NCBI GenBank assembly: GCA_030426465.1
Contig: JAUHYK010000006.1
Coordinates: forward strand, 1-64,000
Source: Alphaproteobacteria bacterium
Lineage (GTDB): Bacteria > Pseudomonadota > Alphaproteobacteria > Caulobacterales > Parvularculaceae
DNA length: 64,000 nucleotides
Reading direction: 5' to 3'
How positions within the stretch are numbered: the stretch's first letter is position 1; every line of letters starts with the position of its first letter. The notes beneath the pieces are model-generated. The model searched no databases, had not been told where the DNA came from, and saw nothing but the letters and a program-made list of their open reading frames with translations. Position numbers and translations under genes: made by a program. Below, in pieces: positions 14,808 through 26,647 of the stretch.

Positions 14808-16271
14808 ATGGCGTATTTTCCGGACACCACCGCATTCACAGGCGTTCTCAATCCGCTTCGTCTGGAGGTGGATCTCATTGATCTGGAAGTAGAGGGCGAG
14901 GTCCCCTCCCATCTCGACGGGACGTTTCATCGGGTTCAGCCGGATGCACAATTTCCACCGAAATATGATGATGACCAGTTCTTCAACGGAGACGGTTTGA
15001 TCACACTTTTCCGCTTTAAAGATGGCCGCATCGATCTGAAACAACGTTACGCCTTGACTGATAAGCTCCGGGTTGAAAGAGAGGCCGGCAAAGCTTTGTT
15101 CGGCGCCTACAGAAATCCGCTTACGGATGATGAAAGCGTCAAAGGCATGATCCGCAGCACGGCTAATACAACACCAATTGTACATGCCGGAAAATTATAT
15201 GCACTGAAGGAAGACAGCCCCGCGCTAGTCATGGACCCACTGACATTGGAAACTGAAGGCTTCACCGATTTCAACGGCAAAATGAAAGGCCAGACTTTCA
15301 CAGCACATCCAAAGATAGACCCAAAAACCGGAAACATGTGTGCTTTCGGCTATGCGTCGAAAGGGCTTTTGACGCGCGATTGCACCTATATGGAAGTCAG
15401 CCCTGAGGGAGAACTCCTCTTCGAAACCTTTTTCGAGGCGCCGTATTACTGCATGATGCATGATTTCGGCGTCACAGAAGACTATGCGGTCTTCCACCTT
15501 GTTCCGATCACATCCAATTGGGACCGGTTGAAAGCTAACAAGCCGCATTTCGGCTTCGACATCAGCCTTCCGGTTTATCTCGGCGTCTTGCCTCGCCAGG
15601 GTGAAGCCAAGGACATGCGCTGGTTCAAAGCGCCAAAAACAGTTTTTGCAAGCCATGTCATGAATGCATTCAACGATGGCTCGAAAATCTATTTCGACAT
15701 TCCACAGGCGGAAGGCAACGCATTCCCGTTCTTCCCGGATATCAATGACGCCCCGTTTGACCCTGTCGCTGCGCGCCCATATCTCCACCGTTGGTGCGTG
15801 GACATGTCATCCAACAGCGATGAATTCACCAGCGTTGAAAAACTCACGGATATGATTGATGAGTTCCCGCGCATCGATGAACGCTACGCCACACAGGCTT
15901 ATCGTCATGGCTGGATGCTAGTGATGGATCCGGACATGGCCTATGAAGGCCCGGGAGCACGCGCCGCAGGCTTCCGTATGAACAAGATCGGTCATATCGA
16001 TATGGCGACCGGCAAACAGGATTTCTGGTATTGTGGTCCGCAGTCCATGATCCAGGAACCGCAATTCATTCCACGGAGCGCTGACGCGCCAGAAGGCGAC
16101 GGCTATATCATCGCGGTCGTAGACAATTGCGTAACAAACTATTCAGACTTGGTAATTCTGGATGCGTTGCACCTCGAAGACGGCCCCATGGCGCGGATCA
16201 AAATTCCTTTCCGTCTCCGCTCCGGCCTTCACGGAACCTGGGCCGACGCGTCCAAGCTCCCGCGCAATTGA
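14808..16271 (+). CDS. Carotenoid-cleavage-oxygenase family protein (lignostilbene dioxygenase type)
   Basis: This protein of about 487 residues belongs to the RPE65/lignostilbene dioxygenase family, Fe(II) enzymes that split alkene double bonds into two carbonyls. The four iron-ligand histidines are visible in [24 protein letters not shown] and GLHGTW. The ATG at 14808 follows GGGAG; an upstream TTG at 14775 is less likely. It is divergent from an AraC regulator and near an aldehyde dehydrogenase and ligAB. This fits cleavage of a lignin-derived stilbene to aromatic aldehydes, then oxidation, then ring cleavage. A true carotenoid or another phenylpropene substrate cannot be excluded. Confidence 0.9.
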   Translation: MAYFPDTTAFTGVLNPLRLEVDLIDLEVEGEVPSHLDGTFHRVQPDAQFPPKYDDDQFFNGDGLITLFRFKDGRIDLKQRYALTDKLRVEREAGKALFGAYRNPLTDDESVKGMIRSTANTTPIVHAGKLYALKEDSPALVMDPLTLETEGFTDFNGKMKGQTFTAHPKIDPKTGNMCAFGYASKGLLTRDCTYMEVSPEGELLFETFFEAPYYCMMHDFGVTEDYAVFHLVPITSNWDRLKANKPHFGFDISLPVYLGVLPRQGEAKDMRWFKAPKTVFASHVMNAFNDGSKIYFDIPQAEGNAFPFFPDINDAPFDPVAARPYLHRWCVDMSSNSDEFTSVEKLTDMIDEFPRIDERYATQAYRHGWMLVMDPDMAYEGPGARAAGFRMNKIGHIDMATGKQDFWYCGPQSMIQEPQFIPRSADAPEGDGYIIAVVDNCVTNYSDLVILDALHLEDGPMARIKIPFRLRSGLHGTWADASKLPRN

Positions 16272-16437
16272 ACATATTGAACACTTGATGCGTGGTCTCC
16301 TAATCTCTCAGAAGTAGAACACGCATTCCGAACAGACATTGGCCAAATTGTTGCGGCCAAATGCATCGCTCATGGAGAGGACGTTACCGCAACCTATGGT
16401 CTCTCAACATTGATCGCGTCTATGCTGATCTGAACGA

Positions 16438-17689
<1,252 letters not shown>

Positions 17690-17846
17690 GACTATTCACC
17701 TACCATAGCCCGGATCACGCTGTCCACGCTCGCTTTTTCGCTCCGGCATGAGCTTGAGCCGCTTCGGTGGGAAGTATCGGATTCGCCATGATAGTCGCCG
17801 GACGAGACGGCTTGACGGCGAAAGCAGTGCTGATACGAAGGCGCTC

Positions 17847-19040
17847 ATGTTTGAAAATGCAAAACTCCTCCCGCCCGACCCGATCCTTGGCCTGAGCAAG
17901 CTGTTTCAGGACGACCCCCGCTCTGAAAAAATTGACTTGGGCGTCGGCGTCTACCGCGACCTCAGCGGCCGTACGCCGGTCATGAAAGCCGTGGCTAAAG
18001 CCGAGGCCAACGTCACCGCTGCGCAAACAACAAAAGCCTATACGCCCGTCGACGGCGCGCCCGGTTTCGGCCCCGCCATTCTGGATCTGGTTTTTGGCGC
18101 GGACAGCCTCATTCTCGCGGCGGGCCGCGCAGCGGCGGTGCAGACGCCCGGCGGTTGCGGCGCACTGCGCCTTGCGGGCGAACTCCTCAACAGTCAGGGC
18201 GCCGCGAGCATGACGCTGGGCGCGCCCACCTGGCCGAACCATGTTCCGTTGCTTTCCGCCGCCGGCCTGAACATCAATTCTATCCCCTATTATGACCGGG
18301 ATGCGAACGCCGTTGATTTTGCCTCTTTCAAAAAAGGCGCAGCCGAGCTTGGACCAAAAGACGTCCTGTTGCTCCATGGGTGCTGCCATAATCCGACGGG
18401 CGCTGACCTTTCCCCTGCGCAAATCGACGAGATCGCCGCTATGGCCGCAGCGCAGGGCTTTCTCCCGCTGATCGACACCGCCTATCACGGTTTTGCAAAA
18501 GATCTCGATACGGATGTTTACATGATCCGTAAATTCTCGGCTGAACTGCCGGAAGTGCTGATCACCTATTCCTGTTCGAAAAATTTCGGACTTTATCGCG
18601 AGCGTACCGGAGCCCTTATTATTGTCGGCGCCAATGCGGATCGCGCGCTGGCGGTCAAGTCCCAGGCGACCAGCCTTGCCCGCAAGAACTACTCCATGCC
18701 GCCCGCTCATGGCGGCGCTATTGTGGCGGAAATTCTTGGCAATCCGGCGCTCAGCGCATTGTGGCGCGAAGAGCTTTCGGAAATGGCTGACAGGGTGCGC
18801 GGCAATCGCAGACTTCTGGCGGACACCGCAAAGGAGTTCGGCCTCCATAACCGGCTGAGCTTTATCGCAGATCAGGCGGGCATGTTCTCCCTCTTGCCGC
18901 TCACAGAGGATCAGATTGGCGCCTTGCGCGAACAGCACGGCGTCTATGTTGTCGGCGGCGGCCGCATCAATCTTTGCGGCGTCAACGAAACCAATGTGAA
19001 GCATCTCGTCAGTTCTTTTAAGACGGTCACCGAAGCCTGA
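17847..19040 (+). CDS. Class I aspartate/aromatic-amino-acid aminotransferase
   Basis: This protein of about 397 residues starts at the ATG at 17847, where the family pattern MFENAKLLPPDPILGLSKLF begins. The 33-residue upstream extension has no family resemblance and is left out. The PLP lysine is in YSCSKNFGLYRERTGAL, and the substrate-binding GVGVYRD lies near the N-terminus. The enzyme swaps amino groups between aspartate or aromatic amino acids and 2-oxo acids. It is followed by rnhB and ccrM on the same strand, which gives no functional hint. Specificity between aspartate and aromatic substrates cannot be decided by eye. Confidence 0.93.
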   Translation: MFENAKLLPPDPILGLSKLFQDDPRSEKIDLGVGVYRDLSGRTPVMKAVAKAEANVTAAQTTKAYTPVDGAPGFGPAILDLVFGADSLILAAGRAAAVQTPGGCGALRLAGELLNSQGAASMTLGAPTWPNHVPLLSAAGLNINSIPYYDRDANAVDFASFKKGAAELGPKDVLLLHGCCHNPTGADLSPAQIDEIAAMAAAQGFLPLIDTAYHGFAKDLDTDVYMIRKFSAELPEVLITYSCSKNFGLYRERTGALIIVGANADRALAVKSQATSLARKNYSMPPAHGGAIVAEILGNPALSALWREELSEMADRVRGNRRLLADTAKEFGLHNRLSFIADQAGMFSLLPLTEDQIGALREQHGVYVVGGGRINLCGVNETNVKHLVSSFKTVTEA

Positions 19041-19077
19041 TTGCTGCGAACGCCGTTTAATCATTGGGCGCCGCCTC

Positions 19078-19689
19078 ATGGACCTGCCGAGCTTCGATAT
19101 TGAACGCATGCATTCCGGCTTCGTCGCCGGCATTGACGAAGCCGGTCGCGGCCCGTGGGCGGGGCCCGTTGTCGCCGCAGCGGTTATTCTGGACGTCGAC
19201 AACATTCCGGATGGTCTCGCCGATTCCAAAACGCTGACCGAGAAACGGCGCGAGAAACTTGCGCCCCTTATCCGTGAGTGCGCGATGGTTGGCGTCGGCG
19301 TCGCGAGTGTGGCGGAAATCGACAACATCAATATTTTGCAGGCGACCTTTCTCGCCATGGCGCGCGCGGAAGCTGCGCTCGCGAGAAAACCAGATGTCTG
19401 CATCGTCGATGGTTCTCAAAAACCGAAACTGAAGGCGAAGACGCAGATGGTTGTGAAAGGCGACGCCAAATCTCTGTCGATCGCCGCCGCATCGATCATC
19501 GCCAAAACGACGCGCGATCAGATGATGCGCGATCTGGCCGTTCAACACCCATTTTATGAGTGGGAGAAAAACAAGGGTTATGGCGCCCCCGCGCATAAGC
19601 GTGGGCTCGAAAGTCATGGCGTTACACCACATCATCGCAAGAGCTTCGCGCCGATCCACAACATCTTGTATCCAGAGGCTGCACGTTAA
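19078..19689 (+). CDS. rnhB: Ribonuclease HII
   Basis: This 203-residue enzyme cleaves RNA in RNA-DNA hybrids and removes misincorporated ribonucleotides. It has the N-terminal GIDEAGRGPWAGPVVAAAV with the first catalytic Asp-Glu pair, an internal VDG, and the KGDAKSLSIAAASIIAK motif with the next acid after it. Length matches the family. It begins 37 bases after the aminotransferase and is followed by the GANTC-rich promoter of ccrM. Confidence 0.96.
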   Translation: MDLPSFDIERMHSGFVAGIDEAGRGPWAGPVVAAAVILDVDNIPDGLADSKTLTEKRREKLAPLIRECAMVGVGVASVAEIDNINILQATFLAMARAEAALARKPDVCIVDGSQKPKLKAKTQMVVKGDAKSLSIAAASIIAKTTRDQMMRDLAVQHPFYEWEKNKGYGAPAHKRGLESHGVTPHHRKSFAPIHNILYPEAAR

Positions 19690-19710
19690 GACTTCTTACT
19701 AACCTGTTAA

Positions 19711-20958
<1,248 letters not shown>

Positions 20959-20990
20959 GCGCCGCCGGTCTGCTAAGACATACTTGCCGG

Positions 20991-21560
20991 ATGACAAGGG
21001 CGTCGGGACCAGAAAGAATCATTCGACGGCTTTTGCGCGTCAATCACTCCGGAGAACACGGAGCTGTAGCAATCTATTCATCACAGATCGCGAAGGCCAA
21101 AACTCGCTACCCGGAAATACTTCCTTGGCTCGAAGAAACCCTGAGCCATGAATTGCAACATCGAGCCGCGTTTCTTGAGGCAATGCCTTCAAGAAGCGCG
21201 AAGCCTTGTCGCGCAATGTATGTCTGGAAATATGGCGGGGCCATACTTGGCAGGATCACCAGCCTCTTTGGGAAAAATGGCGTCATGATCTGCACCGCCG
21301 CCGTTGAAAGAACGGTTCACCGTCATCTGGCCGAGCAACTCAGCTTTTTACAAAAACATGATCCTGCGCTTGCAGAAACCGTGTCACGAATTCTGATTGA
21401 GGAAGGCCAACATCTTGAAACTGCTGAACGGCAACACAATCGAAATTCCGTTTTCGCAAAGCTGCTTTCAGGCGCGGTATCTTTTTCAACAGAAATGTTG
21501 ATTCTTGTTTCAACCAGGGGGGATTCCTTAAGATTAAGCCGCGCACTTCAAAGCACCTAG
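20991..21560 (+). CDS. coq7: Demethoxyubiquinone (DMQ) hydroxylase, COQ7 family
   Basis: This 189-residue di-iron hydroxylase performs the last ring hydroxylation of ubiquinone synthesis. Iron-binding motifs are visible in order: LRVNHSGEHGAVAIY near residue 15, LSHELQHRAAF near 50, AAVERTVHRHL near 103 and LIEEGQHLETAE near 138. The pattern of glutamates and ExxH histidines is complete. It is convergent with a lipocalin gene. Confidence 0.93.
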   Translation: MTRASGPERIIRRLLRVNHSGEHGAVAIYSSQIAKAKTRYPEILPWLEETLSHELQHRAAFLEAMPSRSAKPCRAMYVWKYGGAILGRITSLFGKNGVMICTAAVERTVHRHLAEQLSFLQKHDPALAETVSRILIEEGQHLETAERQHNRNSVFAKLLSGAVSFSTEMLILVSTRGDSLRLSRALQST

Positions 21561-21603
21561 TCGCCCTTCGCCGGCATAAGCGGACGGTTGGGAAGGTGTA
21601 AGA

Positions 21604-22143
21604 TTATTGAACCGCCCACTGCTCCGTCCAATAAAGCTCGTCCGTGTAATAGCCCATCTGCCGCAGGTCGTTGACGGCCATGTGGCGCGCCTCGTCTGAA
21701 ATCGTCGGTGTACGGCTTAATATCCAGAGATAGCGCCCCTCCGGCTCGCCCACCAGGGCGAGCGAATAATCTTCGGTAAGGCCGATCACCCAATAGTCGC
21801 CCCAGAAGGGGCCGAAGAAACTGACCTTCAGTTTCGCATTGGTTTGTTCATCGACGACGCGCGCGCGGCCCTTGGCGACGTCCGCCTCCCCGTCGGGCGA
21901 GCCTTTATGACAGGTGTTGGTGACGGAGATGAGGCCGTCATCGCGCATGGCGTAATCGGCGGTGACGCCTTCGCAGCCTTCCTCGAAGCGGTTCGGAAAC
22001 CGGGCGATCTCATACCAGCGGCCGAGATAACGCTCCGTATCCACATATTCGACGGTGGTCAGCGGCTCTGTCGCGTCGCGGTTGACCGGGGGCCCGCCGC
22101 AGGCGGCGAGCATGAGGAACAGGGCGAGAACAGTCAGGCGCAT
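21604..22143 (-). CDS. blc: Bacterial lipocalin (Blc-type outer-membrane lipoprotein)
   Basis: This protein of about 179 residues has a lipoprotein signal (LMLAAC) and the lipocalin signature DTERYLGRWYEIARFPNRFE. Later it shows the family segments FFGPFWGDYWVIGL and RYLWILSRTP. Bacterial lipocalins bind lipophilic molecules, often lysophospholipids, at the outer membrane. The ATG at 22143 lies 6-7 bases after GGAG and is preferred to upstream TTG and ATG codons. Confidence 0.92.
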   Translation of the reverse strand: MRLTVLALFLMLAACGGPPVNRDATEPLTTVEYVDTERYLGRWYEIARFPNRFEEGCEGVTADYAMRDDGLISVTNTCHKGSPDGEADVAKGRARVVDEQTNAKLKVSFFGPFWGDYWVIGLTEDYSLALVGEPEGRYLWILSRTPTISDEARHMAVNDLRQMGYYTDELYWTEQWAVQ

Positions 22144-22865
22144 GGACATCTCCAATATTCTCTACAGCCATAATAACACGCAATTCGGGTCAAGGGTCCC
22201 GGCAAACGCAGTTCAACGTCGCCGCAGCCGAACCGGCCCGAGCGTAGAAGATAGAGAGGAGCGCGGGGCGCGAAACATCCTCATCGCTTGATAGCAGCAC
22301 ATGGACGCATCGCGTCCCGCGCCCGCCAGCGAAGGCTGGCAATTGAAAATACCCTGCGCGAGGCGGGCTGTTTTTGGGTTTTGCGCGGGCGCAAAGCCCA
22401 ATGGGGCACGAACCATGGTCACCGCCTTTCAGTTGAAAGCGAATGGATAAAATGGAGAGGTTGCGCGAGGCGCAAAACTTCCAGTCAAATCTAATCACGG
22501 AGGCTTTGCGCCCCGCGCAGGCGGCGTTTTATCGGACCGGCGGGCCCGGCCGTAATCATGACCGCCGGAGGGTTTTACGCCCCAGACGTTGAGCCATGAG
22601 AAAGCCCGGACTCTGCGACCGGCGGACATGGAGGGATCTCCGTCATGCAACCCCGCCATCTCGCGCGCCGCGATCCGGACCGAAAGGAAACGGCAGGCCT
22701 TCCGCCTCTTGGTGTCCGAACTGCTGAGCATTATAGGGCCATTGGGAAAGTGGTGAAAACTTATCCACGGGCGCCGGAATGGCCTTATACTGGCCGCCGC
22801 CCCATGCGTCCCCCACCCGGGCTCTTTAGCGCCCTCGCCGATCACTCACCAACAGGAACCGATCC
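22144..22865. other. Palindrome-rich intergenic region, no gene recognised
   Basis: This is the longest gap in the window (about 720 bases). Short reading frames on both strands show no family resemblance and look like low-complexity translations of GC-rich repeats. Three perfect or near-perfect palindromes lie at 22325-22340, 22375-22400 and 22461-22475. A single DnaA-box-like TTATCCACG is at 22761-22769. The region separates the divergent lipocalin and phosphatase genes and must contain their promoters. An unknown structured RNA is possible but not shown. Confidence 0.5.
22325..22475. repeat. Cluster of three palindromes
   Basis: GCCAGC-GAAG-GCTGGC is at 22325-22340. A 12-base stem with one G-T pair and a 2-base centre is at 22375-22400. 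TTGCGC-GAG-GCGCAA is at 22461-22475. TGCGCGAGGCG occurs twice (near 22355 and 22462). This is the character of REP-like palindromic elements, but other copies would be needed to call a repeat family. Confidence 0.45.
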
Positions 22866-23735
22866 ATGTCACACATACGCTCACTCGCCTTGACCGGCGC
22901 CGCATGCCTTGCTCTCGCCGCCTGCGCGACGACGCCTCCCCCGGCGGACGCAAATGGCCCGGCGCCCGATGACCGGCTCAACGCAACGCTGTGGATGCAA
23001 CGGGCGGTCGAATACAAAGCCAATACCGACGCGATTTATGCGCTTGCCGGCAAACGCCTTGATGAGGCGCTTGACGACAAGACATGGACTGCGGCGCCGG
23101 TGGAGCAACAGCCCGGATATGAGACGCTGCCGCCGGCCATCATTCTCGATGCGGATGAAACCGTCCTCGACAATTCGCCCTATCAGGCATGGATGGTGAA
23201 AACCGGCGCCGGTTATTCGAGCGATAGCTGGAACGCATGGGCGGGCTCCGGCGACGCGGGCGCGATCGCCGGCGCAGTCGCCTTCACAAACGCCGCCGCG
23301 AAAAAAGGCGTCAAAGTTTTCTACGTCACTAACCGCAGCGTTGACGTCGAAGACGGCACGGCGCGTAATCTCAAAGCTCTGGGGTTTCCTATGGGCGGAA
23401 ATGTGGACACCCTATTGACCAAGGGTGAAAAACCGGACTGGACATCCGTCAAGGGAACGCGCCGCGCCGCCGTTGCAGAGGATTATCGCATCCTGCTTTT
23501 GCTCGGCGATAATTTCGGCGATTTCACGGACGCCTATCACGGCTCTCCCGAAGAGCGTCAGCAAGTTTACGAGGATAATGCGGAACGCTGGGGCCGCGAG
23601 TGGTTGATGCTGCCGAACCCGGCCTATGGTTCCTGGGAATCATCCGCTTTTGGTGGCGACTACAACCTCTCGCCCGAACAACAGCGCCAGCGCAAACATG
23701 ATGCGCTGGACGCGTGGTCTCCGGAAAGCAAATAA
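22866..23735 (+). CDS. Acid phosphatase / 5'-nucleotidase lipoprotein, e(P4) class
   Basis: This 289-residue HAD-superfamily phosphatase has a lipoprotein signal (ALAAC near residue 19). The catalytic motif ILDADETVLDNSPYQ is near residue 98, with VFYVTNRS as motif II and LLLLGDNFGDF as motif IV. The e(P4)/class C family dephosphorylates nucleotides and other phosphomonoesters in the periplasm or on the outer membrane. An AGGA site precedes the ATG. It converges on the Fo operon with only 3 bases between the stop codons. Confidence 0.93.
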   Translation: MSHIRSLALTGAACLALAACATTPPPADANGPAPDDRLNATLWMQRAVEYKANTDAIYALAGKRLDEALDDKTWTAAPVEQQPGYETLPPAIILDADETVLDNSPYQAWMVKTGAGYSSDSWNAWAGSGDAGAIAGAVAFTNAAAKKGVKVFYVTNRSVDVEDGTARNLKALGFPMGGNVDTLLTKGEKPDWTSVKGTRRAAVAEDYRILLLLGDNFGDFTDAYHGSPEERQQVYEDNAERWGREWLMLPNPAYGSWESSAFGGDYNLSPEQQRQRKHDALDAWSPESK

Positions 23736-23738
23736 AGT

Positions 23739-24302
23739 CTAGTTGAGCTTATCGCGCAGGCCGGCGATCGCCTTGTCGATGAACGGGCCTTGTGCGCCGC
23801 CATCCATCCGCTCGCGGATGATCACGCGCGCGGCCTCGATGGCGAGGTCGGCGGTCTGGCCGCGCACTTCGGACAGGGCCTGCGCCTCGGCGCGGGCGAT
23901 CTTGTCTTCGGCGGCCTTGATGCGGCGCTCGGTCTGATCCTCGATCTTAGCGCGCGCTTCGGCGGTCATGCGGGCTGCGTCTTTCTTCGCCTGTTCGATG
24001 ATGCCGGCGGCTTCTTCTTCGGCCTCGCGCTGGCGGCGCTGATAGGAAGCGAGCAGCTCCTGCGCTTCTTCGCGCATCTTGCGGACTTCGTTGATCTCAT
24101 CTGCGATTTTTGCAGCGCGCTTGTCGAGACCGGAAACGATCATCTTGTGCACGCCGGCGCGGGCGAAGACGCCGATGACAATCAGAAAGGCGATCAGCAC
24201 ATAAAGGCTTTGATAGTCGAAGCCGGCGGAAGCGTGCTCCGCTGCCGCTCCATGAGCGGCTTCTTCGGCGGCGGCGGCGGCAAGCGCAACGAGGGTCAGC
24301 AT
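23739..24302 (-). CDS. atpF: ATP synthase subunit b
   Basis: This 187-residue stator subunit has one membrane helix near residues 30-52 (SLYVLIAFLIVIGVFARAG). A long charged coiled coil follows and would reach up to the F1 part. It is the last gene of the minus-strand Fo operon, 14 bases after subunit b'. In photosynthetic and many other alphaproteobacteria, b and b' form a heterodimer. Confidence 0.95.
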   Translation of the reverse strand: MLTLVALAAAAAEEAAHGAAAEHASAGFDYQSLYVLIAFLIVIGVFARAGVHKMIVSGLDKRAAKIADEINEVRKMREEAQELLASYQRRQREAEEEAAGIIEQAKKDAARMTAEARAKIEDQTERRIKAAEDKIARAEAQALSEVRGQTADLAIEAARVIIRERMDGGAQGPFIDKAIAGLRDKLN

Positions 24303-24316
24303 CTTGTCTTCGTCCT

Positions 24317-24877
24317 TTAAGCGCGAACGGCGGCGATGGCTTTCGCCACTGCGTCATCGGTCGGCGCCTCGTCGATCAGGGTTTCGACGACGGCGCGGGT
24401 GGTGTCAGACGCCGCCTCACGCACTTTGGCGGAGGCGTCGGCCTTCATGCTGGCGATGCGGGCTTCTGCGGCGCCGAGCTGTTTGTCGAGCGCCTCATCA
24501 GTTTCCGCCTGAAGCGCAGCGATTTCCTTGTCCATTTCCGCACGGGTATCGGCGGCGATGGCGCCAGCCTTCGCCCGTGCGTCGGCGAGCGCCTTGTTAT
24601 AGGCGGTCTCCGCGTCTTCAGCCTGACGTTTGAACTCCGCCGCCTGGTCGAGATCGTCCGCGATGCGGTCGCGGCGCTCCTCAATAGCGCCGCCCAGCGA
24701 CGGCAGGAACTTGCCCGCCATCAGCCAGTAGAGAACGCCAAAGGTGAGCGTGAGCCAGAATAGCTGGCTCGGCCAGGAGGACGGGTCGAGCTGCGGCAGA
24801 CCGGCGGAAGCGGCTTCTTCATGCGCTTCCGCAGCGCCTGCTGCGGCTGTAACGATCAGATTTGCGAAGACGGACAA
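24317..24877 (-). CDS. ATP synthase subunit b'
   Basis: This 186-residue second b-type stator subunit is recognised by GLPQLDPSSWPSQLFWLTLT before its single membrane helix, typical of b' proteins, and by a long coiled coil. Translation probably starts with TTG at 24877: an AAGGAGAGGA site lies about 8 bases upstream and no ATG is near. It sits between atpE and atpF in the operon. Confidence 0.95.
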   Translation of the reverse strand: MSVFANLIVTAAAGAAEAHEEAASAGLPQLDPSSWPSQLFWLTLTFGVLYWLMAGKFLPSLGGAIEERRDRIADDLDQAAEFKRQAEDAETAYNKALADARAKAGAIAADTRAEMDKEIAALQAETDEALDKQLGAAEARIASMKADASAKVREAASDTTRAVVETLIDEAPTDDAVAKAIAAVRA

Positions 24878-24908
24878 GGGTCCTCTCCTTCTTTAAAAAG
24901 AGCTGGCC

Positions 24909-25136
24909 TTAGAACGTGTAGAGAATGATCATCGCGATCGCGAAGCCGAGAAGACCGGTGAATTCGGTCAGCGCGAAGGCGAGAAGCATGGTCGGCTGGT
25001 TCTGGGCTGCGGCCGACGGATTGCGGAACGCGCCGGAAAGGAAGTTGCCGAAGATGAGGCCGAGGCCGACGCCTGCACCCGCGAGCGGGATCGCGGCGAG
25101 ACCGGCGCCGATAAGTTTTGCTGCTTCTGCTTCCAT
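24909..25136 (-). CDS. atpE: ATP synthase subunit c (proton ring)
   Basis: This 75-residue two-helix hairpin forms the rotating ring. The polar loop FRNPSA and the ion-binding glutamate in ALTEFTGLLGF (helix 2) are present. No sodium-binding pattern is apparent, so it is a proton type. The ATG follows AGGAGTTAAGACA. Confidence 0.97.
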   Translation of the reverse strand: MEAEAAKLIGAGLAAIPLAGAGVGLGLIFGNFLSGAFRNPSAAAQNQPTMLLAFALTEFTGLLGFAIAMIILYTF

Positions 25137-25225
25137 TGTCTTAACTCCTGAAGTTTTTTTCGTTGAGCCGTTAATCCCGGTTTCGCGGCTGGCCCTGATG
25201 TCACCGCGCGGGAAACTTGGTTGTC

Positions 25226-26017
25226 CTAGTGATCGGCGGCGTGCGCCGCGTCCGAGAGGTAAATGCAGGTCAGCACCGCAAAGACATAAGCCTGCAAGGC
25301 GGCGACCAGAAATTCGAGCGCCGTCACCGCAACGGCGCCAAGGAACGGCGCAATGCCGAAAATCTTGATCACGCCTTCCGCCGCCAGCAGCGACACCACA
25401 AAGCCCGCAAAAAGCTTCAGGATAATGTGGCCGGCGAACATGTTGGCGAACAGACGAACGGCGAGCGAGATCGGGCGCGACAGGAACGAGATCACCTCGA
25501 TCGGCACGATCAGCGGATACATGTAAATCGGCAGGCCGGACGGCGCGAAAAGTTTGAAGAATTTGAGGCCGTTCTTCATGAAGCCGTAAACGACAACGAT
25601 GGTGATCGTGACCATCGCCAGGGCCAAAGTGACGATCAGGTGGCTCGTGGTCGTGAAGGTGTGAAACTGATGCGGCGCGCCCGGGATCGAGGGCAACAGG
25701 CCCAGAAGGTTCGCGGCCAGAATGAAAATAAACAACGTGAAGACATATGGGAAGAACTTGCGTCCCTCGGAGCCGATGGTGTCGCGCACAAGATCGGCGA
25801 CAAATTCATACATCACTTCAGCGGCGGACTGGACGCGACCGGGAATGAGGCCCGCGCGGCGTGTCGCCATGAAGAAGAAGAACATGATGACGCCCGTGGC
25901 GATCAGCATCCACAACGCCGAATTGGTGAGAGAAATATCGATCCCGCCAAGCGACAGAGGCACGATCGGCGAGATCTCAAACTGCTCCATGGGCCCGGCG
26001 GCGCGCAAATCCATCAT
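25226..26017 (-). CDS. atpB: ATP synthase subunit a
   Basis: This 263-residue membrane subunit forms the proton half-channels. The essential arginine is in LAVRLFANMFAGHIILK near residue 190, and the C-terminal helix is ALQAYVFAVLTCIYLSDA. It follows atpI and precedes atpE in the Fo operon. Two adjacent ATG codons are possible starts. Confidence 0.96.
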   Translation of the reverse strand: MMDLRAAGPMEQFEISPIVPLSLGGIDISLTNSALWMLIATGVIMFFFFMATRRAGLIPGRVQSAAEVMYEFVADLVRDTIGSEGRKFFPYVFTLFIFILAANLLGLLPSIPGAPHQFHTFTTTSHLIVTLALAMVTITIVVVYGFMKNGLKFFKLFAPSGLPIYMYPLIVPIEVISFLSRPISLAVRLFANMFAGHIILKLFAGFVVSLLAAEGVIKIFGIAPFLGAVAVTALEFLVAALQAYVFAVLTCIYLSDAAHAADH

Positions 26018-26057
26018 CTCTTTTTTTCTTCCCGTCGCCTTCCGGCTTCTTCGGTCG

Positions 26058-26387
26058 TCAGTTCCCTGACGATTGATCGTTTTCCTGCTGCATCGTGCGC
26101 ATCATATTGCGCAGCCCCGCAGCAAATCCGAGCCCGATGCCAACCAGCAGGAACAAAGGCTTCGTTCCCAGCCAGCTATCAAGGCCCAATCCCAAGAGGC
26201 AGCCGACGAAAATACCGGCCAGAAGGTCCGACGAAACCCGCATCGCCCGCCCCCAGGCGGAAGCGGATTTTTGCTCGGTCGCCGGCTTTTCGCCGCGCTC
26301 GCGCATCCGCTCCAGACGCTCGGAGAACTCATCCAGCGAGGCCGGCTGGTCGTCGTCAGCCTTGTCTGCGCCGGAGTCATTACTCAT
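26058..26387 (-). CDS. atpI: ATP synthase assembly protein AtpI-like
   Basis: This protein of about 109 residues has a charged N-terminus (SERLERMRERGEK). Two membrane helices follow (LLAGIFVGCLLGLGLDSWLG and PLFLLVGIGLGFAAGLRNM), the AtpI/Fo-associated pattern that helps assemble the c-ring. It is the first gene of the Fo operon. The ATG at 26387 is preferred, with another at 26393 and a TTG at 26411. Confidence 0.88.
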   Translation of the reverse strand: MSNDSGADKADDDQPASLDEFSERLERMRERGEKPATEQKSASAWGRAMRVSSDLLAGIFVGCLLGLGLDSWLGTKPLFLLVGIGLGFAAGLRNMMRTMQQENDQSSGN

Positions 26388-26647
26388 GAGCATGCCCGAA
26401 AACAGGCGCAAACGGTCGCTCGCGCCCCTTGAAATCGCGGCGGACCATATAGGCGCCGCAACGCAGCGTCAAGCAAAGGCTTTTTTGCGTAAGTTGTTGA
26501 TTTTTATAGCAAGATGCGGGCGCGGCGTCTGGCCGCAAGAGTGCCCGGGGAAAGCCCGGAGGATTTGCCCGAATCTACTAAGAAAATGTTTTCTCCTCGC
26601 ATTTTAGCCTGCCCCGATATTGGCGGATTGATCGCGGGGAGGCGGCC

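Noticed and set aside
16272-16437. Open stretch of about 50 codons between the oxygenase and ligB, possibly a gene relic
   Set aside because: It has no good start codon, no ribosome-binding site and no recognised family, so it is too short to call a pseudogene.
17748-17846. N-terminal extension of the aminotransferase
   Set aside because: The 33 residues are arginine-rich and unlike any homologue; the family start is at 17847.
17715-19403. 562-codon minus-strand frame opposite the aminotransferase and rnhB
   Set aside because: It is a shadow of two clear plus-strand genes; high GC gives long antisense frames.
22213-22422. Small minus-strand frame in the 0.7 kb gap
   Set aside because: Its sequence tracks the palindromic repeats and matches no family.
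22570-22610. RNase P-like string (reverse complement reads GAGTCCGGGCTTT)
   Set aside because: The rest of the conserved RNase P core is missing, so the match is by chance.
22761-22769. DnaA-box-like TTATCCACG as sign of a replication origin
   Set aside because: It is a single imperfect box with no cluster and no origin genes nearby.
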